DNA of 64,000 nucleotides from Azonexus hydrophilus (GCF_905120355.1 NZ_CAJHOB010000004.1:124001-188000); one strand, 5' to 3'; positions 18,679 through 29,906 are shown, counted from the first letter of the stretch. Notes: a model not told the origin generated them from the sequence alone. Numbers and translations: made by a program.

Positions 18679-19571
18679 GTACAGGCATGAAACGCAAGGG
18701 CATTATCCTCGCCGGCGGCGCTGGCACCCGTCTGCATCCGGCCACCCTGGCAGTATCCAAACAGCTGCTGCCGGTCTATGACAAGCCGATGATCTACTAC
18801 CCGCTCAGTACTTTGTTGCTGGCGGGTATCCGTGAAATTCTGGTGATTTCGACGCCGCAGGATACGCCACGTTTCCAGCAGTTGCTGGGCGATGGCAGCC
18901 AGTGGGGGATTCAGCTGCAATATGCCGTGCAGCCCAGTCCGGACGGACTGGCGCAGGCCTTCATCATCGGTGCGGATTTCATTGCCGACGCGCCTTCGGC
19001 GCTGGTGCTGGGGGACAATATTTTCTACGGTCATGATTTTCACCACTTGCTGGCAAATGCCGATGCTCGCGGTGAGGGTGCCAGTGTGTTTGCCTACCAT
19101 GTGACCGATCCGGAGCGCTATGGTGTGGCGGAATTCGATCCGGCAGGGCGGGTGTTGAGTCTGGAGGAAAAACCGGCGCAGCCGAAATCGAATTACGCGG
19201 TCACGGGCCTTTATTTTTACGACCAGCAGGTGGTTGAACTGGCGCGTCAGCTCAAACCTTCGCCGCGCGGCGAACTGGAGATCACTGATCTCAACCGCTG
19301 CTATCTGGAACGTGGTCAGCTCAATGTTGAAATCATGGGCCGTGGTTATGCCTGGCTGGATACTGGAACCCACGACAGTCTGCTGGATGCCAGTCAGTTC
19401 ATTGCCACCCTGGAAAAACGCCAGGGCCTGAAAGTGGCTTGTCCGGAAGAGCTGGCTTATCGTCAAGGCTGGATCGATGCCGAACAACTGACCAGACTGG
19501 CCCAGCCGCTGGCCAAGAATGCCTACGGTCAATATCTCCTGGCCCTGCTGCAGGATCGGGTGATCGGATGA
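18675..19571 (+). CDS. rfbA: Glucose-1-phosphate thymidylyltransferase
   Basis: A 298-residue nucleotidyltransferase starting at the ATGA overlap with rfbB (an alternative start is ATG 18687). It carries the family signature [16 protein letters not shown] and [17 protein letters not shown], the metal-site [10 protein letters not shown], and [15 protein letters not shown]. It makes dTDP-glucose, the substrate of RfbB. Confidence 0.96.
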   Translation: MSTGMKRKGIILAGGAGTRLHPATLAVSKQLLPVYDKPMIYYPLSTLLLAGIREILVISTPQDTPRFQQLLGDGSQWGIQLQYAVQPSPDGLAQAFIIGADFIADAPSALVLGDNIFYGHDFHHLLANADARGEGASVFAYHVTDPERYGVAEFDPAGRVLSLEEKPAQPKSNYAVTGLYFYDQQVVELARQLKPSPRGELEITDLNRCYLERGQLNVEIMGRGYAWLDTGTHDSLLDASQFIATLEKRQGLKVACPEELAYRQGWIDAEQLTRLAQPLAKNAYGQYLLALLQDRVIG

Positions 19572-20113
19572 AAGTGACCGCAACCCGTGTTCCCGAAGTG
19601 CTCCTGATCGAACCGCGCGTGTTTGGCGATGCGCGCGGCTTCTTCTTCGAAAGCTTCAATCTGAAGGTGTTTTCAGAGGCGCTCGGCGCCACTGTCGAGT
19701 TCGTCCAGGACAACCACTCACGTTCATCCCGTGGCGTTCTGCGCGGTCTGCATTATCAGCTTGCGCCGCATGCCCAGGGCAAACTGGTGCGTGTCGTGGC
19801 CGGTGAGGTGTTCGACGTGGCGGTCGATATCCGCGCCGGTTCGCCGACCTATGGCCAGTGGGTGGCGGAAATTCTGTCCGCCGAAAACAAGAAGCAGTTG
19901 TGGATACCACCGGGTTTTGCGCATGGTTTTGTTACCCTGAGCGATACGGCGGAATTTCTCTACAAAACCACCGATTACTATGCGCCGGAATGCGAGCGCT
20001 GCATCCGCTGGGATGATCCGGATCTGGCGATCGACTGGCCACTGGAAAATCCTCTGTTGTCCGCCAAGGATGCGCAGGGCGCCAGCTTTGCCAGCCTGGC
20101 CGGAGGAGATTGA
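19568..20113 (+). CDS. rfbC: dTDP-4-dehydrorhamnose 3,5-epimerase
   Basis: A 181-residue cupin epimerase. The catalytic His is in [12 protein letters not shown], with [14 protein letters not shown] and [13 protein letters not shown] following. Its ATG overlaps the rfbA stop (ATGA), making a tight rfbBAC operon. The fourth rhamnose gene, rfbD (dTDP-4-dehydrorhamnose reductase), is not in the window, so the end product could be rhamnose, with rfbD elsewhere, or another deoxysugar. Confidence 0.95.
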   Translation: MKVTATRVPEVLLIEPRVFGDARGFFFESFNLKVFSEALGATVEFVQDNHSRSSRGVLRGLHYQLAPHAQGKLVRVVAGEVFDVAVDIRAGSPTYGQWVAEILSAENKKQLWIPPGFAHGFVTLSDTAEFLYKTTDYYAPECERCIRWDDPDLAIDWPLENPLLSAKDAQGASFASLAGGD

Positions 20114-20145
20114 ACACCAAGGCGCCTGACCTGGGCGCGGCTTGT

Positions 20146-20457
20146 TCAGGGTAGGCGTCTCAGCGCAGTGTCGCCGTCCGGCGTCTTGTCGGCTTCACGC
20201 GCAAACTCGCCTTCAATGATGGTGCCGTTCTCCGGCGTTCTGGCTGCCTGCTGCAGGGTGTCATTGAAATTCTGCATGTTGCGGCGTAAGACTCGGGTTT
20301 TCCACCAGAGCCAGCCGCCGAGCGCGAGGCCGGCGACAGCGGCGATGGCGAGAAAAACCAGGGAGAACATCAGCCCCGCCACCAGCAGAGCGGCGCTCAG
20401 AATGAACGCCAGGATGCGGGTGAGCAGGTTGCCAGGAGGTTGCGGTAAGGGCTGCAT
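20146..20457 (-). CDS. Small inner-membrane protein, unknown function
   Basis: A 103-residue protein with two closely spaced hydrophobic helices (ILAFILSAALLVAGLMFSL and FLAIAAVAGLALGGWLWW), a basic stretch KTRVLRRN, and a polar C-terminal tail (NGTIIEGEFAREAD). It starts 14 bp after the phosphomannomutase stop and is probably in that transcript. No function recognised; it looks like a conserved betaproteobacterial protein. Confidence 0.7.
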   Translation of the reverse strand: MQPLPQPPGNLLTRILAFILSAALLVAGLMFSLVFLAIAAVAGLALGGWLWWKTRVLRRNMQNFNDTLQQAARTPENGTIIEGEFAREADKTPDGDTALRRLP

Positions 20458-20471
20458 GCGGGCTCCGCGAT

Positions 20472-21848
20472 TCAGAAAGGCAGGGTGACGCCGGGCCAGA
20501 TGGCCATTAGTGCCTGGCGGAAGTCGGCCTGGATGCGGCTCAGAGCACTGGCGTTGTCGGCTTCGAAGCGCAGCACGACGACTGGCGTGGTGTTGGAGGC
20601 GCGCGCCAGTCCGAAACCATCGGCATACTCGACGCGCACGCCATCAATGGTGATGATGTGTTGTGCAGCGGTGAAGCGACCGTCTTTTTGCAGGCGTTCG
20701 ATCAGGGCAAAGGGTTCGCCTTCGGCCATCTTGATGTTCAGTTCCGGGGTCGACGGCGAATTCGGCAACGCTTTCAGCGGCGCATTGACGTCGGCCGAAC
20801 GGCTGAGGATTTCGAGCAGGCGGGCGCCGGTGTACAGGCCATCGTCAAAGCCGTACCAGCGCTCCTTGAAGAAGGTGTGGCCGCTCATCTCGCCGGCCAG
20901 CGGGGCGCCGGTCTCCTTGAGCTTGGCCTTGACCAGCGCGTGGCCGGTGTTCCACATCAGCGGCGTGCCGCCGTGCTGCTTGATCCACGGCGCCAGCAGG
21001 CGCGTGCATTTGACGTCGTAGATGATGGTGCCGCCCGGCACGCGCGACAGCACGTCGGCGGCGAACAACATCAGCTGGCGGTCCGGGTAGATGATCTCGC
21101 CGTCCTTGGTGACGACGCCGAGACGGTCGCCGTCGCCGTCGAAGGCGATGCCGATTTCGGCGTCGGTATCCTTGAGCGCCTGGACCACGTCGGCCAGATT
21201 TTCCGGCTTGGACGGGTCTGGGTGGTGGTTGGGGAAGTTGCCGTCGACTTCGCAATAGAGCGGTACGATCTCGCAACCCAGGCGCTTGAACAGTTCCGGT
21301 GCGACCGCGCCAGCGACGCCGTTGCCGCAATCCATGACGATCTTCAGCGGCCGTGCCAGCTTGACGTCGCTGACGATCTTGTCGACGTAGGCGGCAACGA
21401 CATCGGCGCTGCGCTTGCTGCCCTGGCCGCTGCGTATCTGGCCAGCTTCGATGCGCCGCTTCAGGTCCTGGATGGCGTCGAGCGCCAGCGTCGTGCCGGC
21501 GATGACCATCTTCAGGCCGTTGTAGTCGGGCGGGTTGTGGCTGCCGGTGACCGAGACGCAGGAATTGCAACCGAGTTCGTAGGCGGCGAAGTAGGTCAGC
21601 GGGGTCGGCACGCAGCCGACGTCAATGGCGTCGCAGCCGGCGGCCATGATCCCGTCCATCAGCTCACCGGCCAGTTCCGGTCCCGACAGGCGGCCGTCGC
21701 GACCGACCGCGATGGCCGTCTGGCCCTGCTCGAGCGCCAGCGTGCCGAGGGCCTGGCCGATCTTTCGGACGACATCGGCGGTCAGGCTTTTATCGACGAT
21801 GCCGCGGATGTCGTAGGCTTTGAAAATTTCGGCAGGTAGTTGGGGCAT
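20472..21848 (-). CDS. Phosphomannomutase/phosphoglucomutase
   Basis: A 458-residue alpha-D-phosphohexomutase. It starts with IFKAYDIRGIVDKSLTADVV. The phosphoserine loop is SVTGSHNPPDYNG, the metal loop is AFDGDGDRLGVV, the sugar-specificity loop is LAGEMSGHTFFKERW, and the phosphate-binding end is FGLARASNTTPVVVLRFE. It interconverts hexose 1- and 6-phosphates for GDP-mannose or UDP-/dTDP-glucose supply, which fits the opposite-strand rfbBAC genes that make dTDP-sugars. Confidence 0.93.
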   Translation of the reverse strand: MPQLPAEIFKAYDIRGIVDKSLTADVVRKIGQALGTLALEQGQTAIAVGRDGRLSGPELAGELMDGIMAAGCDAIDVGCVPTPLTYFAAYELGCNSCVSVTGSHNPPDYNGLKMVIAGTTLALDAIQDLKRRIEAGQIRSGQGSKRSADVVAAYVDKIVSDVKLARPLKIVMDCGNGVAGAVAPELFKRLGCEIVPLYCEVDGNFPNHHPDPSKPENLADVVQALKDTDAEIGIAFDGDGDRLGVVTKDGEIIYPDRQLMLFAADVLSRVPGGTIIYDVKCTRLLAPWIKQHGGTPLMWNTGHALVKAKLKETGAPLAGEMSGHTFFKERWYGFDDGLYTGARLLEILSRSADVNAPLKALPNSPSTPELNIKMAEGEPFALIERLQKDGRFTAAQHIITIDGVRVEYADGFGLARASNTTPVVVLRFEADNASALSRIQADFRQALMAIWPGVTLPF

Positions 21849-21863
21849 GAAAGACTCCGTGGG

Positions 21864-22298
21864 TCAATGCAGGGTGTGGGGGAGGGCGTCGGCCATGGCC
21901 TGATGGCTGTCATCGGCCGCCGAGGCATGGCGGCAGACCAGACGCCAGCCATGGGCGCCGCGCAGGTAGTGGTGGGTGACGTACAGCGGCCCGTGCGGGT
22001 TCGGGTCATCGGCAATGTAAAGGGTTTCGGTCAGGTGGTGCACCGCCATCACGCTGCCCTGCCAGCTGGCCACCGTGTCGTATTCGATACGCATGGCGGT
22101 GTTGGCAAAGATGGCGCGCCAGCTTTCGTAAATGGCGGCCTGGCCAGTCAGGCGCACACCGGTCGGATGAATGCAGAGCAATTCTTCTTCATCCGACCAG
22201 TAGCGCATCAGGGTATCGGCATCGTGCGCGGCAACGGCATCGTAAAACGCATTTTCCAACTCTTCGGGGGTGGCAAAGGAAGTGATCTGGCTCGTCAT
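21864..22298 (-). CDS. NTF2/SnoaL-like fold protein
   Basis: A 144-residue protein of the SnoaL/NTF2-like superfamily. It has an N-terminal helical region (EELENAFYDAVAAHDADTLM), YWSDEEELLCIHPTG, and the typical sheet pattern ending YVTHHYLRGAHGWRLVCRHAS. Members are often small enzymes or ligand-binding proteins; the role here is unknown. Its ATG at 22298 overlaps the waaF stop (ATGA), implying co-translation. Confidence 0.75.
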   Translation of the reverse strand: MTSQITSFATPEELENAFYDAVAAHDADTLMRYWSDEEELLCIHPTGVRLTGQAAIYESWRAIFANTAMRIEYDTVASWQGSVMAVHHLTETLYIADDPNPHGPLYVTHHYLRGAHGWRLVCRHASAADDSHQAMADALPHTLH

Positions 22299-23308
22299 CG
22301 TTCGATCCAATTAGCGCAGGCGGCCAGGACATCTGCCGGCATGAGTTTGTTCAGGCAGTCCAGATGGCCGAGCGGGCAGTCGCGTTTGAAGCAGGGGCTG
22401 CAGTCGAGTTCGAGGTTGAGGATGCGGGCCTGCGTCGACAAGGGAGGGGTGAATCCTGGCGAGGAAGAACCGTAGAGGGCCACCAAGGGGCGGCCAACCG
22501 CGGCCGCGACGTGCATCAGCCCCGAATCGTTGCAGACGACGAAATCACTCAGGGCGATCAGGTCGACCGCCTGATCCAGGCTCGTCGTGCCACATAGATT
22601 CAGGCAGCAGCCCGGCGCCAGCTGGCTGATCTCTTCGGCAACGGAGTGATCTTTGGGCGAACCAAACAGCCAGCACTGATAGCCCTGCGCCGCCAGCAGG
22701 CGGGCGAGTTCAGCAAAATGCGCGGCGGGCCAGCGCTTGGCCGGACCGTATTCGGCGCCCGGGCAAAAGGCGGCGATTTTGTCCGGGCGCCGCATGCCGA
22801 GGGTGGCCAGTGTTTGCGCCTGCTGCTCCGGTGTTGACTGCAGAACGGGATAGGGCAGGGGGCGCTCGAGCGTTGCTCCCGGGATTTCTGCCAGCTGCAT
22901 GAAACGTTCGAGCATCAGCGGTAGCGCCTGCGGGTCAAGGTGGTGTCGCTGGTTGATCAGAGCGTAGCGCGCTTCGCCGGTAAAGCCGATCCGTCGCGGA
23001 ATACCGGCAAAAGCGGGAATCAGTGCGGATTTGAGCGAATTGGGCAGAACTAGCGCACTGTCGTAGCCGCGGGTTGCCAGCTGTCGTGCCAGTTGCCAGC
23101 GTTCCTTGAGACGCAGGCTGCCGTGTCCGAAGGGGTTGTCGATGATCTCGCCGATACCCGCCATGCGCCGTAGTACGGGAGCGACCCAGCGTGGCGCCAG
23201 TGCATCCAGCTGCAGGCTGGGATGGCGCTGTTGCAGGCGGGCGAACAGAGGTTGCGCCATGATGGTGTCGCCAATCCAGCTGGGGGCGATGATCAGGGCT
23301 TTACGCAT
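22295..23308 (-). CDS. waaF: ADP-heptose:LPS heptosyltransferase II
   Basis: A 337-residue GT-B glycosyltransferase of family 9. It starts MRKALIIAPSWIGDTIMAQP and has the heptosyltransferase signature SDFVVCNDSGLMHVAAAVGRP and LYGSSSPGFTPP. The C-terminus has the Cys-rich LDCSPCFKRDCPLGHLDC, typical of WaaF. It adds the second heptose of the lipopolysaccharide inner core on the cytoplasmic face of the inner membrane. Confidence 0.94.
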   Translation of the reverse strand: MRKALIIAPSWIGDTIMAQPLFARLQQRHPSLQLDALAPRWVAPVLRRMAGIGEIIDNPFGHGSLRLKERWQLARQLATRGYDSALVLPNSLKSALIPAFAGIPRRIGFTGEARYALINQRHHLDPQALPLMLERFMQLAEIPGATLERPLPYPVLQSTPEQQAQTLATLGMRRPDKIAAFCPGAEYGPAKRWPAAHFAELARLLAAQGYQCWLFGSPKDHSVAEEISQLAPGCCLNLCGTTSLDQAVDLIALSDFVVCNDSGLMHVAAAVGRPLVALYGSSSPGFTPPLSTQARILNLELDCSPCFKRDCPLGHLDCLNKLMPADVLAACANWIER

Positions 23309-23325
23309 GGTTTTGTTCTGGCAAT

Positions 23326-23356
23326 GGAAAAACGGCGGGTGTTCGACCCGCCGTTG
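23326..23356 (-). terminator. Terminator after the zinc-finger gene
   Basis: A perfect 10-bp stem (AACGGCGGGT / ACCCGCCGTT, 5-nt loop) runs into TTTTTCC on the minus strand, between the zinc-finger gene and waaF. Confidence 0.75.
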
Positions 23357-23374
23357 TTGTTTGACGCATCGTGC

Positions 23375-23563
23375 TCAGTGGTGGGCCTTGGGGCGTTCGC
23401 CGGTCAGGACATACTTGGCGCTGCAGTAAGGGCAGACGACTTCGCCGGTAGGCAGGACGTCAAGGAATACGCGCGGGTGCTGGCTCCACAGCGGTGCGTC
23501 CGGTTGCGGACAGTGCAGCGGCAGGTCGCTGGCGGTGACGGCAATGCTTTGGCTATCGGACAT
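23375..23563 (-). CDS. Small zinc-finger protein (NDUFS6-like)
   Basis: A 62-residue protein with LHCPQPDAPLWSQHPRVFLD followed by VVCPYCSAKYVL. The CPYC pair plus the upstream Cys/His fit the small zinc-finger family related to NDUFS6. It lies 18 bp after ilvE on the same strand. Function unknown beyond metal binding. Confidence 0.8.
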   Translation of the reverse strand: MSDSQSIAVTASDLPLHCPQPDAPLWSQHPRVFLDVLPTGEVVCPYCSAKYVLTGERPKAHH

Positions 23564-23581
23564 GCGGATTCTCCCTCCTGA

Positions 23582-24502
23582 TCAGACGTAGGCCAGCCAG
23601 TCGGCGTGGGCAGCCGAACGACCGTAGACGACGTCGAAGTATTTTTCCTGCAGGGCCTTGGTGATCGGGCCGCGGTGACCGGGGCCGATCTGGCGGTTGT
23701 CGAGTTCGCGGATCGGCGTGACTTCGGCTGCAGTGCCGGTGAAGAAGGCTTCGTCGGCGCAATAGACTTCGTCGCGGGTGATGCGTTTTTCGATCACCTC
23801 AATGCCCATTTCCCGTGCCAGCTGCATCACCGTGGCGCGGGTGATGCCTTCCAGGCAGGCGGTCAGGTCAGGGGTGTACAGCTTGCCGTCGCGGACGATG
23901 AAGATGTTTTCGCCGGCACCTTCGCAGACATAGCCTTCCGGGTCGAGCAACAGGGCTTCGTCGTAACCATCGCCGAGAGCCTCGTTGTTGGCGAGGATGG
24001 AATTCATGTAATTGCCGGAGGCCTTGGCGCGCACCATGGTGATGTTGACATGGTGCCGGGTGTAGGACGAGGTCTTGATGCGGATGCCGCGCTGCATGCC
24101 GTCTTCACCGAGATAAGCACCCCACGGCCAGGCAGCGATGATGATGTGCACTTTGGCGCCCTTGGGCGAAACGCCCAGTTTTTCCGAACCGTAGAAGGCC
24201 AGCGGGCGCAGATAACCGGATTCGAGGTTGTTGGCGCGAATCACTTCCTTCTGCGCTTCGTTGATTTCCTCGATGCTGTGCGGCATCTGCATCTGGAAAA
24301 TGTGGGCGGAGCGGAACAGCCGCTCGGTGTGTTCCTTGAGACGGAAAATTGCCGTGCCCGATTCGGTTTTATAGGCACGGACCCCTTCGAAAACGCCCAT
24401 GCCGTAGTGTAGCGAGTGGGTGAGAACGTGGGTGGTCGCCTCGCGCCAGGGCACGAGTTTGCCATCCTGCCAAATAAAGCCGTCGCGATCCGACATGGAC
24501 AT
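23582..24502 (-). CDS. ilvE: Branched-chain amino acid aminotransferase
   Basis: A 306-residue fold-IV PLP aminotransferase. It starts MSMSDRDGFIWQDGKLVPW, then SLHYGMGVFEGVRAYKT, KASGNYMNSILANNEALGDG (PLP-lysine region), EGAGENIFIVRDGKLYTP, and FFTGTAAEVTPIRELD. It performs the last step of Ile, Leu and Val synthesis. GGAG lies upstream of the chosen ATG. Confidence 0.95.
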   Translation of the reverse strand: MSMSDRDGFIWQDGKLVPWREATTHVLTHSLHYGMGVFEGVRAYKTESGTAIFRLKEHTERLFRSAHIFQMQMPHSIEEINEAQKEVIRANNLESGYLRPLAFYGSEKLGVSPKGAKVHIIIAAWPWGAYLGEDGMQRGIRIKTSSYTRHHVNITMVRAKASGNYMNSILANNEALGDGYDEALLLDPEGYVCEGAGENIFIVRDGKLYTPDLTACLEGITRATVMQLAREMGIEVIEKRITRDEVYCADEAFFTGTAAEVTPIRELDNRQIGPGHRGPITKALQEKYFDVVYGRSAAHADWLAYV

Positions 24503-24560
24503 GGTGGAACTCTCCGTGAAACTCTCGTTGAAACCGAGAATTCTAGCCGAAATCAGGGGC

Positions 24561-24579
24561 TAAAATAACGCCTTTTGCG
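24561..24579 (+). promoter_or_regulatory. Recurrent -10-like leader motif before the Nudix gene
   Basis: TAAAAT, then a short gap and CCTTTTGCG, the same pattern as before rfbB and purB. No clear -35. Confidence 0.35.
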
Positions 24580-24604
24580 TTTGCATCCTATGGATTCGCC
24601 GGAC

Positions 24605-25051
24605 ATGATCTGGAAACCGAACGTTACTGTTGCTGCCGTCATCGAGCGTGACGGCAAGTTCTTGCTGGTCGAGGAAGAAACCGAGAGCGGGTTGGCGTTC
24701 AATCAGCCTGCGGGCCATCTGGAGGTCGGTGAGTCCTTGCTCGATGCCGTGGTGCGGGAAACCATGGAGGAAACGGCCTATCCGTTTCGCCCAACGGCAC
24801 TGGTGGGTATCTATCAATGGCGGCATCCGGTCAAGGACCTGACTTACCTGCGTTTCGCCTTCAGTGGCGAGTTGCAGGGTGAGGCCTTGCCGCGGGCGCT
24901 GGACGAGGGCATCGTGGCTGCACGCTGGTTGACGCTGGCGGAAATTGCAGCCGTTTCTGATCGGCACCGCAGTCCGTTGGTGCAGCGGTGCTGCGACGAC
25001 TGGTTGAGTGGTCGGCGTTATCCGCTTGAATTGTTGGTGCACTGGCTTTGA
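24605..25051 (+). CDS. Nudix hydrolase (NudJ-like)
   Basis: A 148-residue protein with a complete Nudix box: GHLEVGESLLDAVV, RE, TMEET. The N-terminus WKPNVTVAAVIERDGKFLLV resembles NudJ, which hydrolyses thiamine-pyrophosphate precursors and nucleoside di/triphosphates. ATG 24605 matches the family start; ATG 24590 is in frame. It overlaps the next gene by 4 bp. Confidence 0.85.
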   Translation: MIWKPNVTVAAVIERDGKFLLVEEETESGLAFNQPAGHLEVGESLLDAVVRETMEETAYPFRPTALVGIYQWRHPVKDLTYLRFAFSGELQGEALPRALDEGIVAARWLTLAEIAAVSDRHRSPLVQRCCDDWLSGRRYPLELLVHWL

Positions 25052-25605
25052 GGTTGTATGTTCTGGCTGCGCTCGCGGCCTTGCATGGGCCGCTGGCCTG
25101 GGGTGAGGCGCGGGTCAGTATCTGCCACGGCTATTCTTGTATCGCCCAGGCGGAAATCTGGTATTCGGCTGAACGCTTGGGTGAGGTCCGGCGTCTGTTG
25201 GCTGGCGCCAGTGATGCAGAGGAAGAACGCGCGCGCCTGGCACAGGTCGTGGGGTTGTTGTACCGCTGGGCCGGGGAGCAGTCGGTGGTGCGCAATGACC
25301 GCGCCGGCAATTATGCCGACGGGCATGTGCCGGGGAAAATGGATTGCATCGATCATTCCGCCTCGACCACCCGCCTGCTCGCGATGCTGGAGCGTGCGGA
25401 AATGTTGCGTTGGCATCGGGTGCTGGCGCCGGATGTGCGTTATTTTCTGGGTGTTTTTCCGAGCCACTGGTCGGCGGTGATCGAGGAAAATGCGGCAGCG
25501 GTGCCGGGGCGTTTTGTCGTGGATAGCTGGTTTGTGAATAATGGTGAGCCGGCGGTGATTCTGCCGCTGGCCGAGTGGAAGAAAGGGGCTGGGCCGGATG
25601 TCTAA
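25048..25605 (+). CDS. Secreted protein of unknown function with possible Cys-His-Asp triad
   Basis: A 185-residue protein from a TTG start overlapping the Nudix stop. It begins with a signal peptide ([17 protein letters not shown]). [30 protein letters not shown] and [11 protein letters not shown] place Cys, His and Asp in the order seen in transglutaminase-like/papain-like folds; this is pattern reading only. Paired Cys in ICHGYSC near the N-terminus may form a disulfide. It is coupled at both ends, overlapping mnmA by 8 bp. Confidence 0.7.
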   Translation: MRLYVLAALAALHGPLAWGEARVSICHGYSCIAQAEIWYSAERLGEVRRLLAGASDAEEERARLAQVVGLLYRWAGEQSVVRNDRAGNYADGHVPGKMDCIDHSASTTRLLAMLERAEMLRWHRVLAPDVRYFLGVFPSHWSAVIEENAAAVPGRFVVDSWFVNNGEPAVILPLAEWKKGAGPDV

Positions 25606-26695
25606 GAAAACGGTGGTGGTGGGTCTGTCGGGCGGTGTGGATTCTTCGGTTGCCGCCTTGCTGCTGAAAGAGCAAGGTTGGAACGTGATCGGCCTGTTCA
25701 TGAAGAACTGGGAAGATGACGATACCGAGGAATATTGCTCTTCACGCCAGGATCTGATCGACGTGATGAGTGTTGCTGACAAGATCGGCATCGATGTCGA
25801 AGTGGTCAATTTTGCCGCTGAATATCGTGATCGTGTCTTCGCCGAATTTCTGCGCGAATACCAGGCTGGGCGCACGCCCAATCCGGATGTGCTGTGCAAT
25901 TCCGAAATCAAGTTCAAGGCTTTTCTCGAGCATGCGCTGAAGCTTGGCGCGGACAGGATTGCGACCGGTCACTATGCCGGCGTGCGTGAATTCGAAGGCA
26001 AGTTTCAGCTTCTGAAAGCCGAAGATGGCACCAAGGATCAGAGTTACTTCCTCTATCGCCTGAATCAGGCGCAATTGGCCAGAACCCTGTTTCCACTGGC
26101 CAATCTCTACAAGCGTGATGTGCGCAAGATGGCCGAAGCCGCCGGCCTGCACGTGGCCCTGAAGAAGGATTCAACTGGCATCTGTTTCATCGGCGAACGT
26201 CCGTTCAAGGAGTTTCTGGCGCGTTATCTGCCGCCCAAGTCGGGGGAGATCCGGCGTCTGGACGACGGCAAGGTGCTGGGGATGCATGATGGCCTGATGT
26301 TTCATACCCTGGGCCAGCGCAAGGGGCTGCATATCGGTGGGCTGAAGGAAAAAGGCCAGGCTGGTGGTGGCGAGCACGATGCCTGGTTTGTGGCAGGCAA
26401 GGATATGGAGCGGAACATTCTCTACGTTGTCCAGGGGCACGATCATCCCGCCTTGCTCAAGAATGAACTGCAGGCTGAACAATTGAGCTGGGTAGCTGGC
26501 CGTGCGCCACGTGCCAATTGGGTTTATACCGCCAAGCCGCGTTACCGCACGGCAGACCAGACCTGCCATCTGCTCAGTGTGGACGGGGATGCCTGCGCTC
26601 TTTATTTTGCTGAGCCCCAATGGGCGCTGACCCCAGGGCAGTCGGTGGTCATCTATGAGAGCCGGGTCTGCCTGGGCGGTGGGGTCATCCGCTGA
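25598..26695 (+). CDS. mnmA: tRNA 2-thiouridylase
   Basis: A 365-residue enzyme that thiolates U34 of tRNA-Glu, Gln and Lys. It has the PP-loop [14 protein letters not shown], catalytic Cys in [11 protein letters not shown] and persulfide Cys in [12 protein letters not shown], plus [13 protein letters not shown]. Full length for the family. Its ATG lies within the end of the upstream gene. Confidence 0.96.
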   Translation: MSKKTVVVGLSGGVDSSVAALLLKEQGWNVIGLFMKNWEDDDTEEYCSSRQDLIDVMSVADKIGIDVEVVNFAAEYRDRVFAEFLREYQAGRTPNPDVLCNSEIKFKAFLEHALKLGADRIATGHYAGVREFEGKFQLLKAEDGTKDQSYFLYRLNQAQLARTLFPLANLYKRDVRKMAEAAGLHVALKKDSTGICFIGERPFKEFLARYLPPKSGEIRRLDDGKVLGMHDGLMFHTLGQRKGLHIGGLKEKGQAGGGEHDAWFVAGKDMERNILYVVQGHDHPALLKNELQAEQLSWVAGRAPRANWVYTAKPRYRTADQTCHLLSVDGDACALYFAEPQWALTPGQSVVIYESRVCLGGGVIR

Positions 26696-26697
26696 CG

Positions 26698-28784
<2,087 letters not shown>

Positions 28785-28803
28785 GCGGCGCTGTGGCTTA
28801 TGG

Positions 28804-28829
28804 CAGGCCAGCTCAGGCTGGCCTTTTTG
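28804..28829 (+). terminator. Terminator of purB
   Basis: An 8-bp stem (AGGCCAGC / GCTGGCCT) with a 4-nt loop is followed by TTTTT, 20 bp past the stop. Confidence 0.85.
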
Positions 28830-28842
28830 TCTGGAGCGAACA

Positions 28843-29160
28843 ATGAGTTTTGTGGAAAATTTGAAAAAACTTCCCAAGGTGTCCCATCTGGCAGCCCTTA
28901 ACCTGCTTGATGACGCAGGACAGGTCGTGGCGAGCATAGAAAACAAGGCCGGCAGCCAGGGTTCGCTGGCGATCTACAATCACCTGGCGCAGACCTATGG
29001 TCTCATCAATGCCGAGGCAGCCAGAAAGGGGCTAGAGCTGTTTGCTGAGCACGTCGATGAAGAACGCGCGCATCCGGGTAAACATCCCAATATTGCCCGC
29101 TTGTTGCGCATTGCCGATGGTGAACCGGCGTTGCGTGCCAAGCATGTGTTCGCGCTATAG
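28843..29160 (+). CDS. DUF2322 family protein
   Basis: A 105-residue acidic protein (FVENLKKLPKVSHLAALNLL; HVDEERAHPGKHPNIARLL) that I recognise as the DUF2322 family of betaproteobacteria. No function is known. It starts just after the purB terminator with GGAG-type spacing. Confidence 0.75.
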   Translation: MSFVENLKKLPKVSHLAALNLLDDAGQVVASIENKAGSQGSLAIYNHLAQTYGLINAEAARKGLELFAEHVDEERAHPGKHPNIARLLRIADGEPALRAKHVFAL

Positions 29161-29200
29161 GGGTAAACCGGTATCCCGCGTATCTGCTGGGTGATGGTCT

Positions 29201-29233
29201 GCAAACCTTGTCTGGTCAGGGTTTGCACTTTTC
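29201..29233 (+). terminator. Probable terminator after the DUF2322 gene
   Basis: A 7-bp stem GCAAACC / GGTTTGC followed by ACTTTT. Weaker than its neighbours. Confidence 0.45.
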
Positions 29234-29280
29234 CTGTTCGGCATATGCAGAAAAAATCTATGAGAACGCCTTGAGTTTCC

Positions 29281-29309
29281 TTGTGTCACTCCGCCTTTTT
29301 TCCTATAGT
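29281..29309 (+). promoter_or_regulatory. Sigma-70-type promoter for the small membrane protein
   Basis: TTGTGT, 17-bp spacer, TATAGT; the ATG at 29391 is about 80 bp downstream. Confidence 0.55.
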
Positions 29310-29390
29310 CTAAAGCGTCGCTGCAGTGTTTAGAATAAGTCAAGAAAAACAATACATTGCCGCTTTTGTTGTTTTTATGGGAGAGCAACC

Positions 29391-29552
29391 ATGACGGACC
29401 AACAGGGAAACGAAAAAAAAATAGAAGACTTGGCGATCTTGCGTGCATCGATCAATCGTCAGTTGACGCAGACACGGTATTTCGCGGCTGCCTTCAGCGT
29501 GTTTTTGGGGGGCTTTATCGTGTTTGGTCTGCTTGGCGCAGGCTATCTCTAG
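29391..29552 (+). CDS. Small single-pass membrane protein, 53 aa
   Basis: ATG preceded by GGGAGAG. The product has a charged, coiled-coil-like N-terminus (NEKKIEDLAILRASINRQL) and one hydrophobic C-terminal helix (FLGGFIVFGLLGAGYL). It is flanked by its own promoter candidate and a strong terminator, which supports a real monocistronic gene. Not recognised. Confidence 0.6.
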   Translation: MTDQQGNEKKIEDLAILRASINRQLTQTRYFAAAFSVFLGGFIVFGLLGAGYL

Positions 29553-29579
29553 GCGTAGAGAACAGTCCACTGTAGAGAG

Positions 29580-29603
29580 GCCCGGGATTCCGGGCTTTTT
29601 TTT
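29580..29603 (+). terminator. Terminator of the small membrane protein gene
   Basis: GCCCGG / CCGGGC stem with a 4-nt loop followed by eight T. Confidence 0.85.
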
Positions 29604-29639
29604 CGTCTAAGTGGGGCACTTGCATCGGTGTGAACCGGC

Positions 29640-29672
29640 AAAAAAAAGCCTCGCAGTAAATGACTACGAGGC
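29640..29672 (-). terminator. Terminator of the cold-shock gene
   Basis: On the minus strand a GCCTCG / CGAGGC stem is followed by eight T, 30 bp past the csp stop. Confidence 0.75.
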
Positions 29673-29702
29673 ATGCCGGCTCAGAAGGAGCTGGTTGCTG
29701 TA

Positions 29703-29906
29703 TCAAGCGCGCTGGATGTTGGAAGCCTGCTTGCCTTTCGGGCCTTGCACCACTTCGAAAGAGACTTTTTCGCCTTCTTTCAGGGTCTTGAAACCATTCA
29801 TGTTGATGGCCGAGAAATGTGCGAAAAGGTCTTCGCTGCCGTCATCCGGCGTAATGAAGCCAAAGCCTTTCGAATCGTTGAACCATTTGACCGTACCGAT
29901 TGCCAT
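29703..29906 (-). CDS. Cold-shock protein (CspA family)
   Basis: A 67-residue single cold-shock domain: [20 protein letters not shown] carries RNP1 (KGFGFI) and LFAHFSAI carries RNP2. It binds single-stranded RNA/DNA and melts RNA secondary structure. It has its own promoter candidate and terminator, and a leader of about 110 nt like other csp genes. Confidence 0.95.
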   Translation of the reverse strand: MAIGTVKWFNDSKGFGFITPDDGSEDLFAHFSAINMNGFKTLKEGEKVSFEVVQGPKGKQASNIQRA

